NCBI GenBank assembly: GCA_020633895.1
Contig: JACKCT010000003.1
Span: 346,159-410,158, forward strand
Length of the DNA: 64,000 nt
Source of the DNA: Deltaproteobacteria bacterium
Lineage (GTDB): Bacteria > Lernaellota > Lernaellaia > JACKCT01
Direction of reading: 5' to 3'
Numbering within the stretch: the stretch's first letter is position 1; every line of letters begins with the position of its first letter. Positions 41,321 to 50,131 of the stretch are shown piece after piece. The notes beneath the pieces were generated by a model, which worked only from the letters and a program-made list of their open reading frames with translations, made no database searches and was not told the origin of the DNA. Position numbers and translations under genes: made by a program.

Positions 41321-41532
41321 GTGACGTCCAACAAGGTTGTCGCGTTGCTCCGACTTTGCCGTGGCGTTCTATGTGACGTCAGAGCCGCGCACGGTAGTAA
41401 GCGGTCTGGTACGACCCGGCAAGCCACTTTCGTCTCCCAATGGTGCGTGTCAGGTTGAACCAGACCTCTCCCTACAGGTCGGGGCTCTGAAAGATTGAGG
41501 TGTCGCGAAAGTGCGGCACCCAAGCCGACACC
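41321..41532. other. Repeat-rich non-coding stretch before tmk
   Basis: Contains the 26 bp repeat at 41380-41405 and a truncated relative of the 43 bp repeat (GCGAAAGTGCGGCACCC ending at 41521). Nothing coding is visible; the full gap to tmk is about 360 bases including a promoter at 41533. Confidence 0.6.
41380..41405 (+). repeat. 26 bp dispersed repeat, copy 1
   Basis: cagagccgcgcacggtag followed by taagcggt; an inverted copy with one mismatch lies at 45623-45648. Confidence 0.7.
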
Positions 41533-41561
41533 TTGCGCCTTCCCGCCGCCTGCCCTACCCT
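41533..41561 (+). promoter_or_regulatory. Promoter for the tmk operon
   Basis: TTGCGC (41533-41538), 17 bp spacer, TACCCT (41556-41561), about 60 bases before the tmk ATG. Confidence 0.45.
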
Positions 41562-41624
41562 GAGCGGTTACGAGTGACTTCACGCATGGACGTCGCGACG
41601 AGACCATCGTCGTGCTTTTGAAAA

Positions 41625-42314
41625 ATGGCTGTTTTCATCTCCTTCGAAGGCATCGAAGGCACCGGAAAGACGACGCAGATCGCGCGCGTGGCCGAGGAGT
41701 TGGCGGCGCGGGGGGTGAGGTTCGTCAAGACGCGGGAGCCGGGCGGGTGCCCCATCGCCGACCAGATCCGCGCCATCGTGCTGGACGCGCGCAATAAGGA
41801 AATGGACAAGCGCACCGAGCTGCTGCTTTATCTCGCCGCCAGGGCGCAGCACGTAGCCGAAGTCGTCCGCCCCGCCCTGATGCGCGGCGAGGTGGTGCTG
41901 TGCGATCGCTTCACCGACGCCACCGAGGCCTACCAAGGCGCCGGGCGCGGTCACGATCCCGAGTTCATCCATTTCGTCACCGACAAGACTACCGAGGGGC
42001 TGCGTCCCGACCTGACGATCCTGCTGGACCTGCCGGTGGAGGTGGGGCTGCGGCGGGCGCGCGGCCGGGCGGCCCAGATCGCCGACGTGGGCGACAAGGA
42101 AGACCGCTTCGAACGCGAATCGCTGAACTTCCACCAGAAGGTGCGCGACGGCTACCTGGCGATTGCCGAGCGGGAGCCGACGCGGGTGCGTGTGGTGGAT
42201 GCGGACGGTGAACCGGACGAAGTCTTTTCGCGCCTGATGCCGTTGATCGACGACATCATCGACCGCGAGGTCACGGCCCCCGGCGGCGAAGTGGCGATGG
42301 AATCGACGGAATAG
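41625..42314 (+). CDS. tmk: Thymidylate kinase
   Basis: A 229-residue dTMP kinase that phosphorylates dTMP to dTDP. P-loop EGIEGTGKTTQ (8-18), the dTMP-binding REPGGCPIADQIR (37-49), the DRF motif CDRFTDATEAYQGAGR (about 92-107), and a lid region near GRAAQIADVGDKEDRFERE (about 147-165). The C-terminus is about 15 residues longer than usual. First gene of the run tmk-holB-ricT-smpB-LEA2; tmk next to holB is a common arrangement. Confidence 0.97.
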   Translation: MAVFISFEGIEGTGKTTQIARVAEELAARGVRFVKTREPGGCPIADQIRAIVLDARNKEMDKRTELLLYLAARAQHVAEVVRPALMRGEVVLCDRFTDATEAYQGAGRGHDPEFIHFVTDKTTEGLRPDLTILLDLPVEVGLRRARGRAAQIADVGDKEDRFERESLNFHQKVRDGYLAIAEREPTRVRVVDADGEPDEVFSRLMPLIDDIIDREVTAPGGEVAMESTE

Positions 42315-42328
42315 ACACGGAATAGACA

Positions 42329-43351
42329 ATGATCAACGCCGACGAAATTCTGTTCTCGACGATTCGTGGCCACGGGAGCGCCGTGGCGCGCCTGCAGCGG
42401 GCTATCGAGCACGACCGCGTGGCCCATGCGTATATGTTCGTCGGGCCGAACGGTGTCGGCAAACGGCGTTGCGCGACGGCCTTCGCGGCGGGACTGCTGG
42501 ACGGCACCAAGCCCGAGGCCGATCCGAGCAGCGCGTCGAGCCGCAAGCTCGTGGCCGGCAATCATCCGGATTTTTGGGAAGTGCGTCCGGAGGGTCAATT
42601 CATCAAGAAGGACGCCGTGGCCGAGATGATCCGCCGCTGCCAGTTCGCGCCGTTCGAATCGGACTGGAAGGTCTTTCTCATCCACGACGCCCACCGCATG
42701 AACCCGGCGTCGGCCAACGCCCTGCTCAAGACGCTCGAGGAGCCGCCGTCGCGCACGGTGATCGTCCTGCTCACTTCGGCGCCCCAGCAGATCCTGCCGA
42801 CGATCCATTCGCGCTGCCAAAAGATCCCCTTCGCGCCCCTGCCCGCCGCGACGGTGGCGGAGATTTTGCGCGGCCAGGGTGTCGACGCGGACGAGGCCGA
42901 GGCCCTGGCCCGATTGTCGGAAGGGTCGGTGGGTCAGGCGCTGGAAATGGACGAAGCCGGCGCCACCGAGGGACGCAAGGCGTTCGGCGAGGCGTTCTTC
43001 AGCCTGCGTCACGGCAAGGATCTGGCGGCTCTGGAGATGGCGAAAGCCCTGAACGAATGGCCCGGCGGCCCGGAAGCCGCCATGGAATTGATGAAAAGCT
43101 TCCTGGCCGACGCCGTGCGTGTTTCGGCCGGGGTGAACGAGACGCGGTTGGTGCATCGCGATCTGGCGGACGAGGCCCGGCGATTTGCCGAGCGCTACGA
43201 CGCCGAGGTGTTGGCGACGAAGATTCGCAGCGTCACCTATGCCCAGCGATTGCTCCAACGCAATGCCAACAAACTTCTGACGGCCGAGGCGCTGATGCTC
43301 GATGTGCTCGAGCCCGCCGCGACCGATTTTGCAGCGAGGTTGCCACGATGA
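42329..43351 (+). CDS. holB: DNA polymerase III clamp-loader delta' subunit
   Basis: A 340-residue AAA+ protein of the clamp loader. It has a P-loop (FVGPNGVGKRRCA, about 36-48), the sensor region HRMNPASANALLKTLEEPPS (about 121-140), and the SRC motif SRCQKIPF (about 157-164) that carries the arginine finger. The four zinc cysteines usually seen after the P-loop (CxxC pairs) are absent; that region reads DGTKPEADPSSASSRKL. Delta' proteins often lack ATPase activity, and the modified P-loop fits. Stop overlaps the ricT start (ATGA). Confidence 0.93.
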   Translation: MINADEILFSTIRGHGSAVARLQRAIEHDRVAHAYMFVGPNGVGKRRCATAFAAGLLDGTKPEADPSSASSRKLVAGNHPDFWEVRPEGQFIKKDAVAEMIRRCQFAPFESDWKVFLIHDAHRMNPASANALLKTLEEPPSRTVIVLLTSAPQQILPTIHSRCQKIPFAPLPAATVAEILRGQGVDADEAEALARLSEGSVGQALEMDEAGATEGRKAFGEAFFSLRHGKDLAALEMAKALNEWPGGPEAAMELMKSFLADAVRVSAGVNETRLVHRDLADEARRFAERYDAEVLATKIRSVTYAQRLLQRNANKLLTAEALMLDVLEPAATDFAARLPR

Positions 43352-44433
43352 ATGTGGTCAAGGCGAAATTCCCGGGCTCCAACCGCCCGATCGAATTCCA
43401 GGCCGGCGGCTTGGAAATCAAAACGAACGAAACCATCGTCGTCGAGGACGAGCTGGGGCCCAAGCTGGCCAAGGCTTGCGAGGATGCCGTGCCGCTGGAC
43501 GAGGAAACCGGCTCGCCGATTCCCCGCGTGATGCGCGTGGCCACCAAGGAAGACCTGGCCAACCAGAAGAAATTCCGCGAGCAGGAGGAGGATGCCTTTC
43601 GCACGGCCAAACGCCTGTCGCGGGAGCGCCGCCTGCCGATGAAGATGATCGGCAGCGAGTATCTTTTCGACGGCTCCAAACTGATCTTTTATTTCACGGC
43701 CGAATCGCGCGTCGACTTTCGCGACCTGGTGCGCGAACTGGCGCAGATTTACAAGACGCGCATCGAAATGAAGCAGATCGGCGTTCGGGACGCGGCCAAG
43801 ATGATCGGCGGCGTGGATGTGTGCGGACGGGAGCTGTGCTGCACGATGTTCCTGGGCGGCTTCTCGCCGGTGTCCATCAAGCAGGCCAAGGATCAGAACC
43901 TTTCGCTCAACCCGTCCAAGCTCTCCGGCGTTTGCGGACGGCTCAAGTGCTGCCTGGTCTTCGAGCACGAAATCTACGCCGACTACCTGCGAGGCAAGCC
44001 CAAGGTCGGCAAGCGCGCCGAGACGCCGGACGGCATGGGGCGAGTGCGTCGGCATGATCCGCTGAACGACCAAACGGTCGTGATGCTCGAGGACGGCCGG
44101 GAGGTCATCGTCCTGGGCGCCGATATCAAGCGCGCCGCGCCGCCCAACGCGAAAAAGAAAGACGGTGCCGAAGCCGACGCCTCTTCGGACGACAAAAGCC
44201 GAGGCCGTGACAAGGACCGGGACCGGGGACGCGACCGAAACCGCGATCTGGATCGGGAGCGCGAACAACGGGCCGAGGCGAGCGAGGACGAGACCCTTGA
44301 AGAGCTTGACGACACTCCGGTGGACGAGGCGGACGCGCCGGATTCGGACGGCGACGCGGATTTCGACGACAACGATCACGACAACGACAACGACGCTTCG
44401 GACGGATCGGACGACGATCCCAACGCCGGGTAA
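43348..44433 (+). CDS. ricT: PSP1-domain protein, RicT/YaaT family, with acidic tail
   Basis: A 361-residue protein. Residues about 80-260 are the PSP1 domain with the family cysteines CGRELCC (about 158-164) and CGRLKCCL (about 194-201). In Bacillus the homologue RicT forms an Fe-S complex with RicA and RicF that affects RNA processing and phosphorelay; whether that applies here is unknown. The tail (about 265-361) is low complexity, first basic-acidic repeats (RDKDRDRGRDRNRD) and then strongly acidic (DFDDNDHDNDNDASDGSDDD). The ATG at 43348 overlaps the holB stop. PSP1 genes commonly sit next to holB. Confidence 0.92.
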   Translation: MNVVKAKFPGSNRPIEFQAGGLEIKTNETIVVEDELGPKLAKACEDAVPLDEETGSPIPRVMRVATKEDLANQKKFREQEEDAFRTAKRLSRERRLPMKMIGSEYLFDGSKLIFYFTAESRVDFRDLVRELAQIYKTRIEMKQIGVRDAAKMIGGVDVCGRELCCTMFLGGFSPVSIKQAKDQNLSLNPSKLSGVCGRLKCCLVFEHEIYADYLRGKPKVGKRAETPDGMGRVRRHDPLNDQTVVMLEDGREVIVLGADIKRAAPPNAKKKDGAEADASSDDKSRGRDKDRDRGRDRNRDLDREREQRAEASEDETLEELDDTPVDEADAPDSDGDADFDDNDHDNDNDASDGSDDDPNAG

Positions 44434-44451
44434 GGCGGGATCGGGACGGCC

Positions 44452-44916
44452 ATGTCCGAAGGCGAAAAACTGATCGTCAGCAACAAGCGGGCGTTCCACG
44501 ACTATTTCATCGAAGATCAGGTCGAGGCGGGTTTGGTGTTGCAGGGAACCGAGGTGAAGGCCCTGCGCGAAGGCAAGGCCAGCATCGCCGAGGCGTATGT
44601 CGATTTTGACGACGACGGCGAAGCCTGGATCAACCACATGCAGATTCCGCCCTACTCCCTGGGCACCGACGCGAACCACAAGCCCTTTCGGAGGCGCAAG
44701 CTCCTGCTCAAGCGCCGGGAGATCGAACGCCTGGACGCCCGCGTCAAGGAGAAGGGATACACGGTCGTGCCGCTCAAGCTGTATTTCCGCAACGGCATGG
44801 CCAAGATCAAGATCGGCCTGGGCAAAGGCAAGGCCCAGTACGACAAACGCGAAACCATGAAGAAGAAAGAGGCCCAGCGGGACATCGACCGCGCGATGTC
44901 GCGCCGCAAGCACTAG
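44452..44916 (+). CDS. smpB: SsrA-binding protein
   Basis: A 154-residue SmpB, the tmRNA partner in ribosome rescue. The OB-fold core is typical: KRAFHDYFIEDQVEAGLVL (about 12-30), GTEVKALREGKASIAEAYV (about 32-50), and the basic C-terminal region LGKGKAQYDKRETMKKKEAQRDIDRAM. The tmRNA gene itself is not seen nearby. Lies 18 bases after ricT. Confidence 0.97.
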   Translation: MSEGEKLIVSNKRAFHDYFIEDQVEAGLVLQGTEVKALREGKASIAEAYVDFDDDGEAWINHMQIPPYSLGTDANHKPFRRRKLLLKRREIERLDARVKEKGYTVVPLKLYFRNGMAKIKIGLGKGKAQYDKRETMKKKEAQRDIDRAMSRRKH

Positions 44917-44927
44917 GAGATTTTTGG

Positions 44928-45383
44928 ATGCATTTCGGGAATTCGAAGAATCGGCGAATGGCGGCTCTCGCCGTCGTGCTGGCGTTGTTTGTCGGCGCGT
45001 GCGCGACCAAGGCGCCGGATGTGACCATCGAGGATATTCGCCTGCGTTCGGCGAATGTGTCGGCGATCAAGACCGAGGTAAAGCTTAAGGTCGACAATCC
45101 CAACAAGCGAGACCTGCGGGTCGAGCGCGTCGACTATCGCCTGTTCATCAAGGACAAGCAGATCACCGAAGATTCCATCGATAAGGAAATGCTGGTCAAG
45201 GCCAACGACACGGCATCCTTCGACATCCCCGTCACCATCAGCACCTTCGCCCTGGCCGGCGTCGACCCCAACATGCTCAACAAACGCCAGGTCCCCGTGC
45301 GCATCGTCGGCACCGTCTACCTGAAGACCGCCGTCGGCACCTTCCCGATCCCGATTGAGGAAGAGCAAACCGTGAAGTGGTAG
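44928..45383 (+). CDS. LEA type 2 (WHy-domain) lipoprotein
   Basis: A 151-residue lipoprotein with lipobox LFVGAC (Cys25) and one WHy/LEA14-like beta-sandwich (about 30-150; VKLKVDNPNKRDLRVERVDYRL, NDTASFDIPVTIS). Such domains bind hydrophobic ligands or stabilise proteins under stress. AGGAG lies 8 bases before the ATG. Last gene of the tmk run; repeat-rich DNA follows. Confidence 0.88.
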   Translation: MHFGNSKNRRMAALAVVLALFVGACATKAPDVTIEDIRLRSANVSAIKTEVKLKVDNPNKRDLRVERVDYRLFIKDKQITEDSIDKEMLVKANDTASFDIPVTISTFALAGVDPNMLNKRQVPVRIVGTVYLKTAVGTFPIPIEEEQTVKW

Positions 45384-45405
45384 TCGGGGCGGGGCCGGTC
45401 GTTCT

Positions 45406-45434
45406 GAGCCGCGAGCCGTAGCGAGCGGGTGACG
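45406..45434 (+). repeat. 29 bp dispersed repeat, copy 1
   Basis: gagccgcgagccgtagcgag followed by cgggtgacg; an inverted copy with one mismatch lies at 50014-50042. Confidence 0.75.
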
Positions 45435-45514
45435 GATTCGTTGTCGGATATGCTTTCGCCCAAACAGAGTCGCGAACCGTAGTGAACGGTTGATCCAACT
45501 CCGCACAAATCGTT

Positions 45515-45553
45515 GTCATCCCGAGCAAAGCGAGGGATCTCTCGTTCGTTGTT
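45515..45553 (+). repeat. 39 bp dispersed repeat (gtcatcccga type), copy 2
   Basis: Same orientation as 34481-34519, three mismatches. Confidence 0.75.
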
Positions 45554-45622
45554 GGGCGGGTGGAACGAAACTGTAAAGAGCGTTGTCCAGCGCGTTGCGC
45601 GCGGCGTGCCGGGTTGAGCCAA

Positions 45623-45648
45623 ACCGCTTATTACCGTGCGCGGCTCTG
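45623..45648 (-). repeat. 26 bp dispersed repeat, copy 2
   Basis: Inverted copy of 41380-41405 with one mismatch. Confidence 0.7.
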
Positions 45649-45677
45649 ATCGGGCAAGATTCCCTCAAACGTCATTT

Positions 45678-45708
45678 GAGTTTGACCCCTCACTACCGTT
45701 CGGGGCTC
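45678..45708 (-). repeat. 31 bp dispersed repeat, copy 1
   Basis: Exact inverted copy of 53634-53664 over 31 bp. Confidence 0.85.
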
Positions 45709-45774
45709 TGAATGCACGAAAGCTGATCGCGGCTCTGTTTGGTCGGACCCTGTTTGGTCGGAACCCCGGCAATT

Positions 45775-45817
45775 CACACCTTCCCGGCGATTTCGTCTCC
45801 GTGAAAGTGTGGCACCC
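45775..45817 (+). repeat. 43 bp repeat ending in aaagtgtggcaccc, copy C
   Basis: Begins CACACCTT and ends GTGAAAGTGTGGCACCC; same length and orientation as 5306-5348 and the right part of the element at 38206-38311. Confidence 0.8.
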
Positions 45818-45841
45818 GTCGATTCGGCTCCCGTTACGGCG

Positions 45842-46723
45842 TTACACGACTTCCGACGTCGCGTCCGTCCCCGCGGCGAATTTCTTGTGCTCCTCCGGTT
45901 TCATGGCGAAGGATTGCTCCGCGGCGGGGAATGTCGCGGCGGTGACTTCCTTACGGTAGGCCTGCACCGCCTCGCGCATGAGGCCGTCCAGATTCAGGAA
46001 GCGCTTGACGAATTTAGGCGTGAAGCCGGACTGCATGCCGAGCATGTCGTTGATGACGAGCACTTGCCCGTCGCAACCGGAGCCCGCGCCGATGCCGATG
46101 ACCGGCACGGAGAGCCGACGGGAAATCTCCGCCGCCACTTCCGTCGGGATGCATTCCAGCACCAGCATGCACACGCCCGCTTCTTCCAACAGCAACGCGT
46201 CGGCGAGAATTTTGCCCGCCGCGTCCGACGTGCCGCCCTGCATGCGGTAGCCGCCGATCATCGCCGCCGTCTGGGGAGTGAGGCCCAGGTGGCCGACCAC
46301 GGGGATGCCGCCGGTGACAATGGCCCGAACCTTCTCGGCCACCGCCGCGCCGCCTTCGAGCTTCACGCCGTCGCACCCGGCTTCCTTGAGGAATCGCGTC
46401 GCGTTTCGCACGGCGTCGTCGGCCGACAGATTGTACGATCCGAAAGGCATGTCGCCGATCACAAAGGCCGCCGTTTTGGCGCGACAGACCGCCTTGGCGT
46501 GATGCAGCATGTCGTCCATCGTCACCGCGACGGTGTCGTCGTATCCCAACAGGACATTGCCGACCGAGTCGCCCACCAGGATGCAGTCGATCTCGCATTC
46601 GTCGACCAACTTGGCGGTGGGATAGTCGTAGGCGGTGAGCATAGTGATCTTTTCACCGGCCAGCTTCTTGTTGCGGAGGGTATCGATCCCGATCTTCTTA
46701 CGGGGCATCTCGTGACGAGACAT
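45842..46723 (-). CDS. panB: 3-methyl-2-oxobutanoate hydroxymethyltransferase
   Basis: A 293-residue ketopantoate hydroxymethyltransferase, the first step of pantothenate synthesis, which uses 5,10-methylene-THF as one-carbon donor. It matches the family along its length: LTAYDYPTAKLVDE (29-42), VGDSVGNVLLGYDDTVAVTM (50-69), DMPFGSY (91-97), and KLEGG (121-125). Metal ligands are expected at Asp52, Asp91 and Glu123, catalytic Glu190 (LECIPTEVA). The folate cofactor fits the neighbouring folate and one-carbon genes. Divergent from pabA. Confidence 0.97.
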   Translation of the reverse strand: MSRHEMPRKKIGIDTLRNKKLAGEKITMLTAYDYPTAKLVDECEIDCILVGDSVGNVLLGYDDTVAVTMDDMLHHAKAVCRAKTAAFVIGDMPFGSYNLSADDAVRNATRFLKEAGCDGVKLEGGAAVAEKVRAIVTGGIPVVGHLGLTPQTAAMIGGYRMQGGTSDAAGKILADALLLEEAGVCMLVLECIPTEVAAEISRRLSVPVIGIGAGSGCDGQVLVINDMLGMQSGFTPKFVKRFLNLDGLMREAVQAYRKEVTAATFPAAEQSFAMKPEEHKKFAAGTDATSEVV

Positions 46724-46792
46724 GAGGGCAACTCCTTCGCCGATACCGGCCTTGCGGTCCAGTTCGACTACGAGAGGTGATGTCGGCGACGC

Positions 46793-46822
46793 TTGGCGTC
46801 ACCCAGGCTTTGTGCCTATAAC
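46793..46822 (+). promoter_or_regulatory. Candidate promoter for the pabABC operon
   Basis: TTGGCG (46793-46798), 18 bp spacer, TATAAC (46817-46822), with a small inverted repeat ttgtg/cacaa around the -10. It lies about 125 bases before pabA in the divergent gap with panB (46724-46947). Confidence 0.4.
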
Positions 46823-46947
46823 ACAAACGCGTCGCCGGGGAAAAGACAAATCCCAACAAATCGAGGGAAAGGTGTGGGAATCCCACGGCCGACACCGGAC
46901 AAGTCCCTGGAAAGACCCGAAAAATCCCCCGCGACGCCGGAGCCCGT

Positions 46948-47525
<578 letters not shown>

Positions 47526-47529
<4 letters not shown>

Positions 47530-48938
47530 CCATGGCGCGCGTGGTGCACCATCCGCTGACGTGGGATTGGACGCCGATTCGTCTGGCCCGGCGCTTGGCC
47601 GAACGGCGGCGCTTCGTCTTCCTGGATTCGGCCCAATCCGGCGATTCGCTGGGCCGGTTTTCCGTGCTGGCCTGGGAACCGGAAATCGTCTTTCAAGCCT
47701 TCGAAAATGCTTCGCACGTGACACGCCATGACGTGACCGAAACGAGCGGCCAGCCGCCCCTGAAACTGCTGGATCGTCTGTTGGACGAGTTCGACTACGA
47801 CGCCGAGCCGGGCATGAAATTCCCCTACGGACCCGGCGCGTACGGCGTGCTCTCTTATGACCTGGGCCGAACCATTGAACGCGTCCCCGCCACCGCCGCC
47901 GACGACTTGGGGGCGCCGTTGATCGACCTGGGTTTCTACTCCCGCGTGCTTGTCTTCGACGCGATGAAACACCACTGGTGGCTCGCCGCCAGATTGGAAG
48001 ACGGCGATTCGGGCGAAGGCATCGCCGATTTCGTCCGCGACGTTGAACAATTGATGGCCGAGCCTCGCGAGTCTCGCCCCGCCACCGCGCCGCCGGCCGT
48101 TTTGGCGAAGTGCAACATGGACCGCGCCGCCTACACCGACGCCGTTCGTCGCGCGTTGGCGCACATTCGCGACGGCGACATCTACCAGGTCAACCTCGCC
48201 CGCCGCTTCGCCGCCGATTGGCACGACACGCCGTTTGCCCTTTACGAGCGCCTGCGCGACGCCACCCCGGCTCGATTCGCGGCCTACCTCCACCTGGACG
48301 ACTACCACGTCCTGTCCGCCTCGCCCGAGTCGTTTCTGCGTCGGCGGGATCTCCTCGTCTCCACGCGCCCCATCAAAGGCACCCGCCCGCGCACCGGCGA
48401 TCTGCAAACCGACGAACGGGCGCGCGGCGACCTGACAACCAATCCCAAGGACCGGGCCGAACTGTCGATGATCGTCGACCTGGAACGCAACGACTTGGGC
48501 CGTGTTTGCGAATACGGGACGGTCCAGGTGGTCGAGCACGCGGTGGTCGACGCGCTACCGACGGTGTTCCACACGTATTCGACCATCGAAGGCCAACTGC
48601 GCGAAGGCACGACGCACGGCGACCTGCTCCGCGCGACGTTTCCCGGCGGGTCGATCACCGGCGCGCCGAAAATCCGCTCGATGCAGATCGTCGAGGAATT
48701 GGAGGGACTGCGTCGCGGGCCTTATACCGGGTCCGTCGGCTATCTGGGCGCGGGGGGGATGCTGGAGTTGAACATCGCGATCCGCACCATGGTGCTCAAG
48801 GACGAGCGGGCGTATTTTCACGCCGGAGCGGGCATCGTCGCCGACTCGGACCCGGACGCCGAATTCGACGAGACGCACCACAAGGCCGTCGCCCTGCTGC
48901 GGGCGCTCAACGCGACGGCGTCGGAGGATGCGTCGTGA
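47526..48938 (+). CDS. pabB: Aminodeoxychorismate synthase, chorismate-binding subunit
   Basis: A 470-residue chorismate-utilising enzyme. The diagnostic RPIKGTRPR near residue 282, with Lys in the PIKGT motif, marks PabB; anthranilate synthase TrpE has PIAGT instead. Other family stretches are EICQ-region AKCNMDRAAYTDAVRRALAHIRDGDIYQVNLARRF, SMIVDLERNDLGRVCEYGTV and FPGGSITGAPKIRSMQIVEELE. With PabA it makes 4-amino-4-deoxychorismate. The GTG at 47526 overlaps pabA; an ATG six bases on is an alternative start. Its stop overlaps pabC. Confidence 0.95.
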
Positions 48939-49828
48939 GCGTGATCTATCTCAACGGCAAAATGATGCCCCTGGAACACGCCCATCTGGCGGCGAATGAC
49001 CGAGGCTACCTTTTGGGCGACGGCCTGTTCGAGACAATCCGCGTCTATGCCGGCCACCCGTTCGAACTCGAACGCCACATCGCGCGGTTGTACGACAGCG
49101 CAAAGCGAGTGCGCATCGAATTGCCCGAAACGCCCGGCGAAATGATGCGCGCGGTGCAGGACTGCGTGGCGGCCAACGGCGGCGGGAACGCGACGAAGGT
49201 GGACGCGTCGCTTCGCATCACGATCTCGCGCGGGCCGTCCGAAGGCGGCTTGTCGCTGGATTCGAGCGCCGAGCCGACGCGCGTTATCTGGTGTCGCCCC
49301 GTCACGCCGATCAAGCCGGAGACGTATCTATCGGGCGTGTCATGCGTTGTCGCGCGCATTCCCAATCGGCGCTTTGACCCGCGTGCCGGAATCAAATCGC
49401 TGTCCTACCTCGACCTGCTGTTGCACAAGGACGCCGCCGTCGCCCAGGGCGCATTCGAGGCGATTCTGGTGGACGAGGACGGTTTCGTCGTGGAGGGAGC
49501 GACGAGCAATGTTTTCGTCGCCAAGGACGGACGCATCGCGACACCGCCGCTGTCTCGCGGGCCGCTGCCGGGGATCGCGCGGGAGGTCGTGCTGGAACTT
49601 GCCGCTGAATCGGCCATCCGCGCCGACGAGCGCGACCTGACGCTGGATGACATCCACGCCGCCGATGAGATTTTCCTGACCAGTTCGAACGTCGAGGTGC
49701 TGCCGGTGTCCTACCTGCTGGACTTGAGCGTCATCAAAAACAACAAGCCGGAGATCGCGGCGCGATTGCGGGGGGCGTATTCGGCGCGGGTGGAGGCGAC
49801 GCGGGGCGGGGGAAACCAGGATCGTTAG
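48935..49828 (+). CDS. pabC: 4-amino-4-deoxychorismate lyase (fold-type IV PLP enzyme)
   Basis: A 297-residue fold-type IV PLP protein: RGYLLGDGLFETIRVYAG (about 24-41), RLRITIS-type strand ASLRITISRGPSEGGL, the PLP lysine in GIKSLSYLDLLLHKDA (about 151-166), EAILVDEDGFVVEGATSNVF (about 170-189) and TPPLSRGPLPGIARE. The class includes D-amino-acid and branched-chain aminotransferases. Direct coupling to pabB (GTGA at 48935-48938) supports aminodeoxychorismate lyase, which yields p-aminobenzoate. The start is GTG. Confidence 0.9.
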   Translation: MSVIYLNGKMMPLEHAHLAANDRGYLLGDGLFETIRVYAGHPFELERHIARLYDSAKRVRIELPETPGEMMRAVQDCVAANGGGNATKVDASLRITISRGPSEGGLSLDSSAEPTRVIWCRPVTPIKPETYLSGVSCVVARIPNRRFDPRAGIKSLSYLDLLLHKDAAVAQGAFEAILVDEDGFVVEGATSNVFVAKDGRIATPPLSRGPLPGIAREVVLELAAESAIRADERDLTLDDIHAADEIFLTSSNVEVLPVSYLLDLSVIKNNKPEIAARLRGAYSARVEATRGGGNQDR

Positions 49829-49834
49829 GATCGC

Positions 49835-49936
49835 GTCATCCTGGGCAACGCGAAGGATCAGGCTCCGGCCTTACGATACGTCGACGATGCACAAATACCA
49901 GGTTGAGGCCAGATTCTTCCCTTCGGTCAGAATGAC
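49835..49936 (+). mobile_element. 102 bp MITE-like element, copy 1
   Basis: Ends are imperfect inverted repeats of about 25 bp: the left starts gtcatcctgggc...cgaaggatc, the right reads gattcttc...cagaatgac. The core shares AATACCAGGTTG with the element at 55100-55202. No gene inside. Confidence 0.8.
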
Positions 49937-50013
49937 ACGCGTGTTGCGGTGCTCAACGTCTATTATCGCCTGCCTGGGCTCTGAAAAGCGCATCGTTTGG
50001 CCAATGACGGACG

Positions 50014-50042
50014 CGTCACCCGCTCGCTACAGCTCGCGGCTC
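50014..50042 (-). repeat. 29 bp dispersed repeat, copy 2
   Basis: Inverted copy of 45406-45434 with one mismatch. Confidence 0.75.
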
Positions 50043-50085
50043 GGACGGACCAGAGCGAAGCGACGATGACATCGGACCGTTCGAC

Positions 50086-50131
50086 AACGCGTCAGCGTGC
50101 AGGATGCGAAGCATCCGTTAGCCCGTGGCGG
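50086..50131 (-). repeat. Dispersed post-stop hairpin repeat, copy 3
   Basis: On the minus strand it starts right after the aldehyde dehydrogenase stop (50132) and reads gggctaacggatgcttcgca, then tcctgcacgctgacgcgtt, matching 5045-5105 and 41263-41320. A further small stem gtggcg/cgccac spans the stop codon. Confidence 0.8.

Larger units (their letters stand above)
45384..45841. other. Repeat-rich intergenic region between convergent genes
   Basis: This 458 bp stretch has no convincing gene. It is built from dispersed repeats: 45406-45434 (29 bp, inverted copy at 50014), 45515-45553 (39 bp, copy at 34481), 45623-45648 (26 bp, inverted copy at 41380), 45678-45708 (31 bp, exact inverted copy at 53634) and 45775-45817 (43 bp family). 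Confidence 0.8.
49829..50131. other. Repeat-rich intergenic region between convergent genes
   Basis: About 300 bp without a gene. Holds the inverted-repeat element at 49835-49936, the 29 bp repeat at 50014-50042 and the post-stop hairpin repeat at 50086-50131. Confidence 0.75.

Noticed and set aside
41612-41797. Short open frames around the tmk start
   Set aside because: They overlap tmk in another frame and lack any family match.
44917-44927. tmRNA gene expected near smpB
   Set aside because: Only 11 bases separate smpB from the next gene; no tmRNA-like ends were found in nearby gaps.
45384-45841. CRISPR array
   Set aside because: Repeats here are of different families and lengths, without regular spacers, and no cas gene is present.
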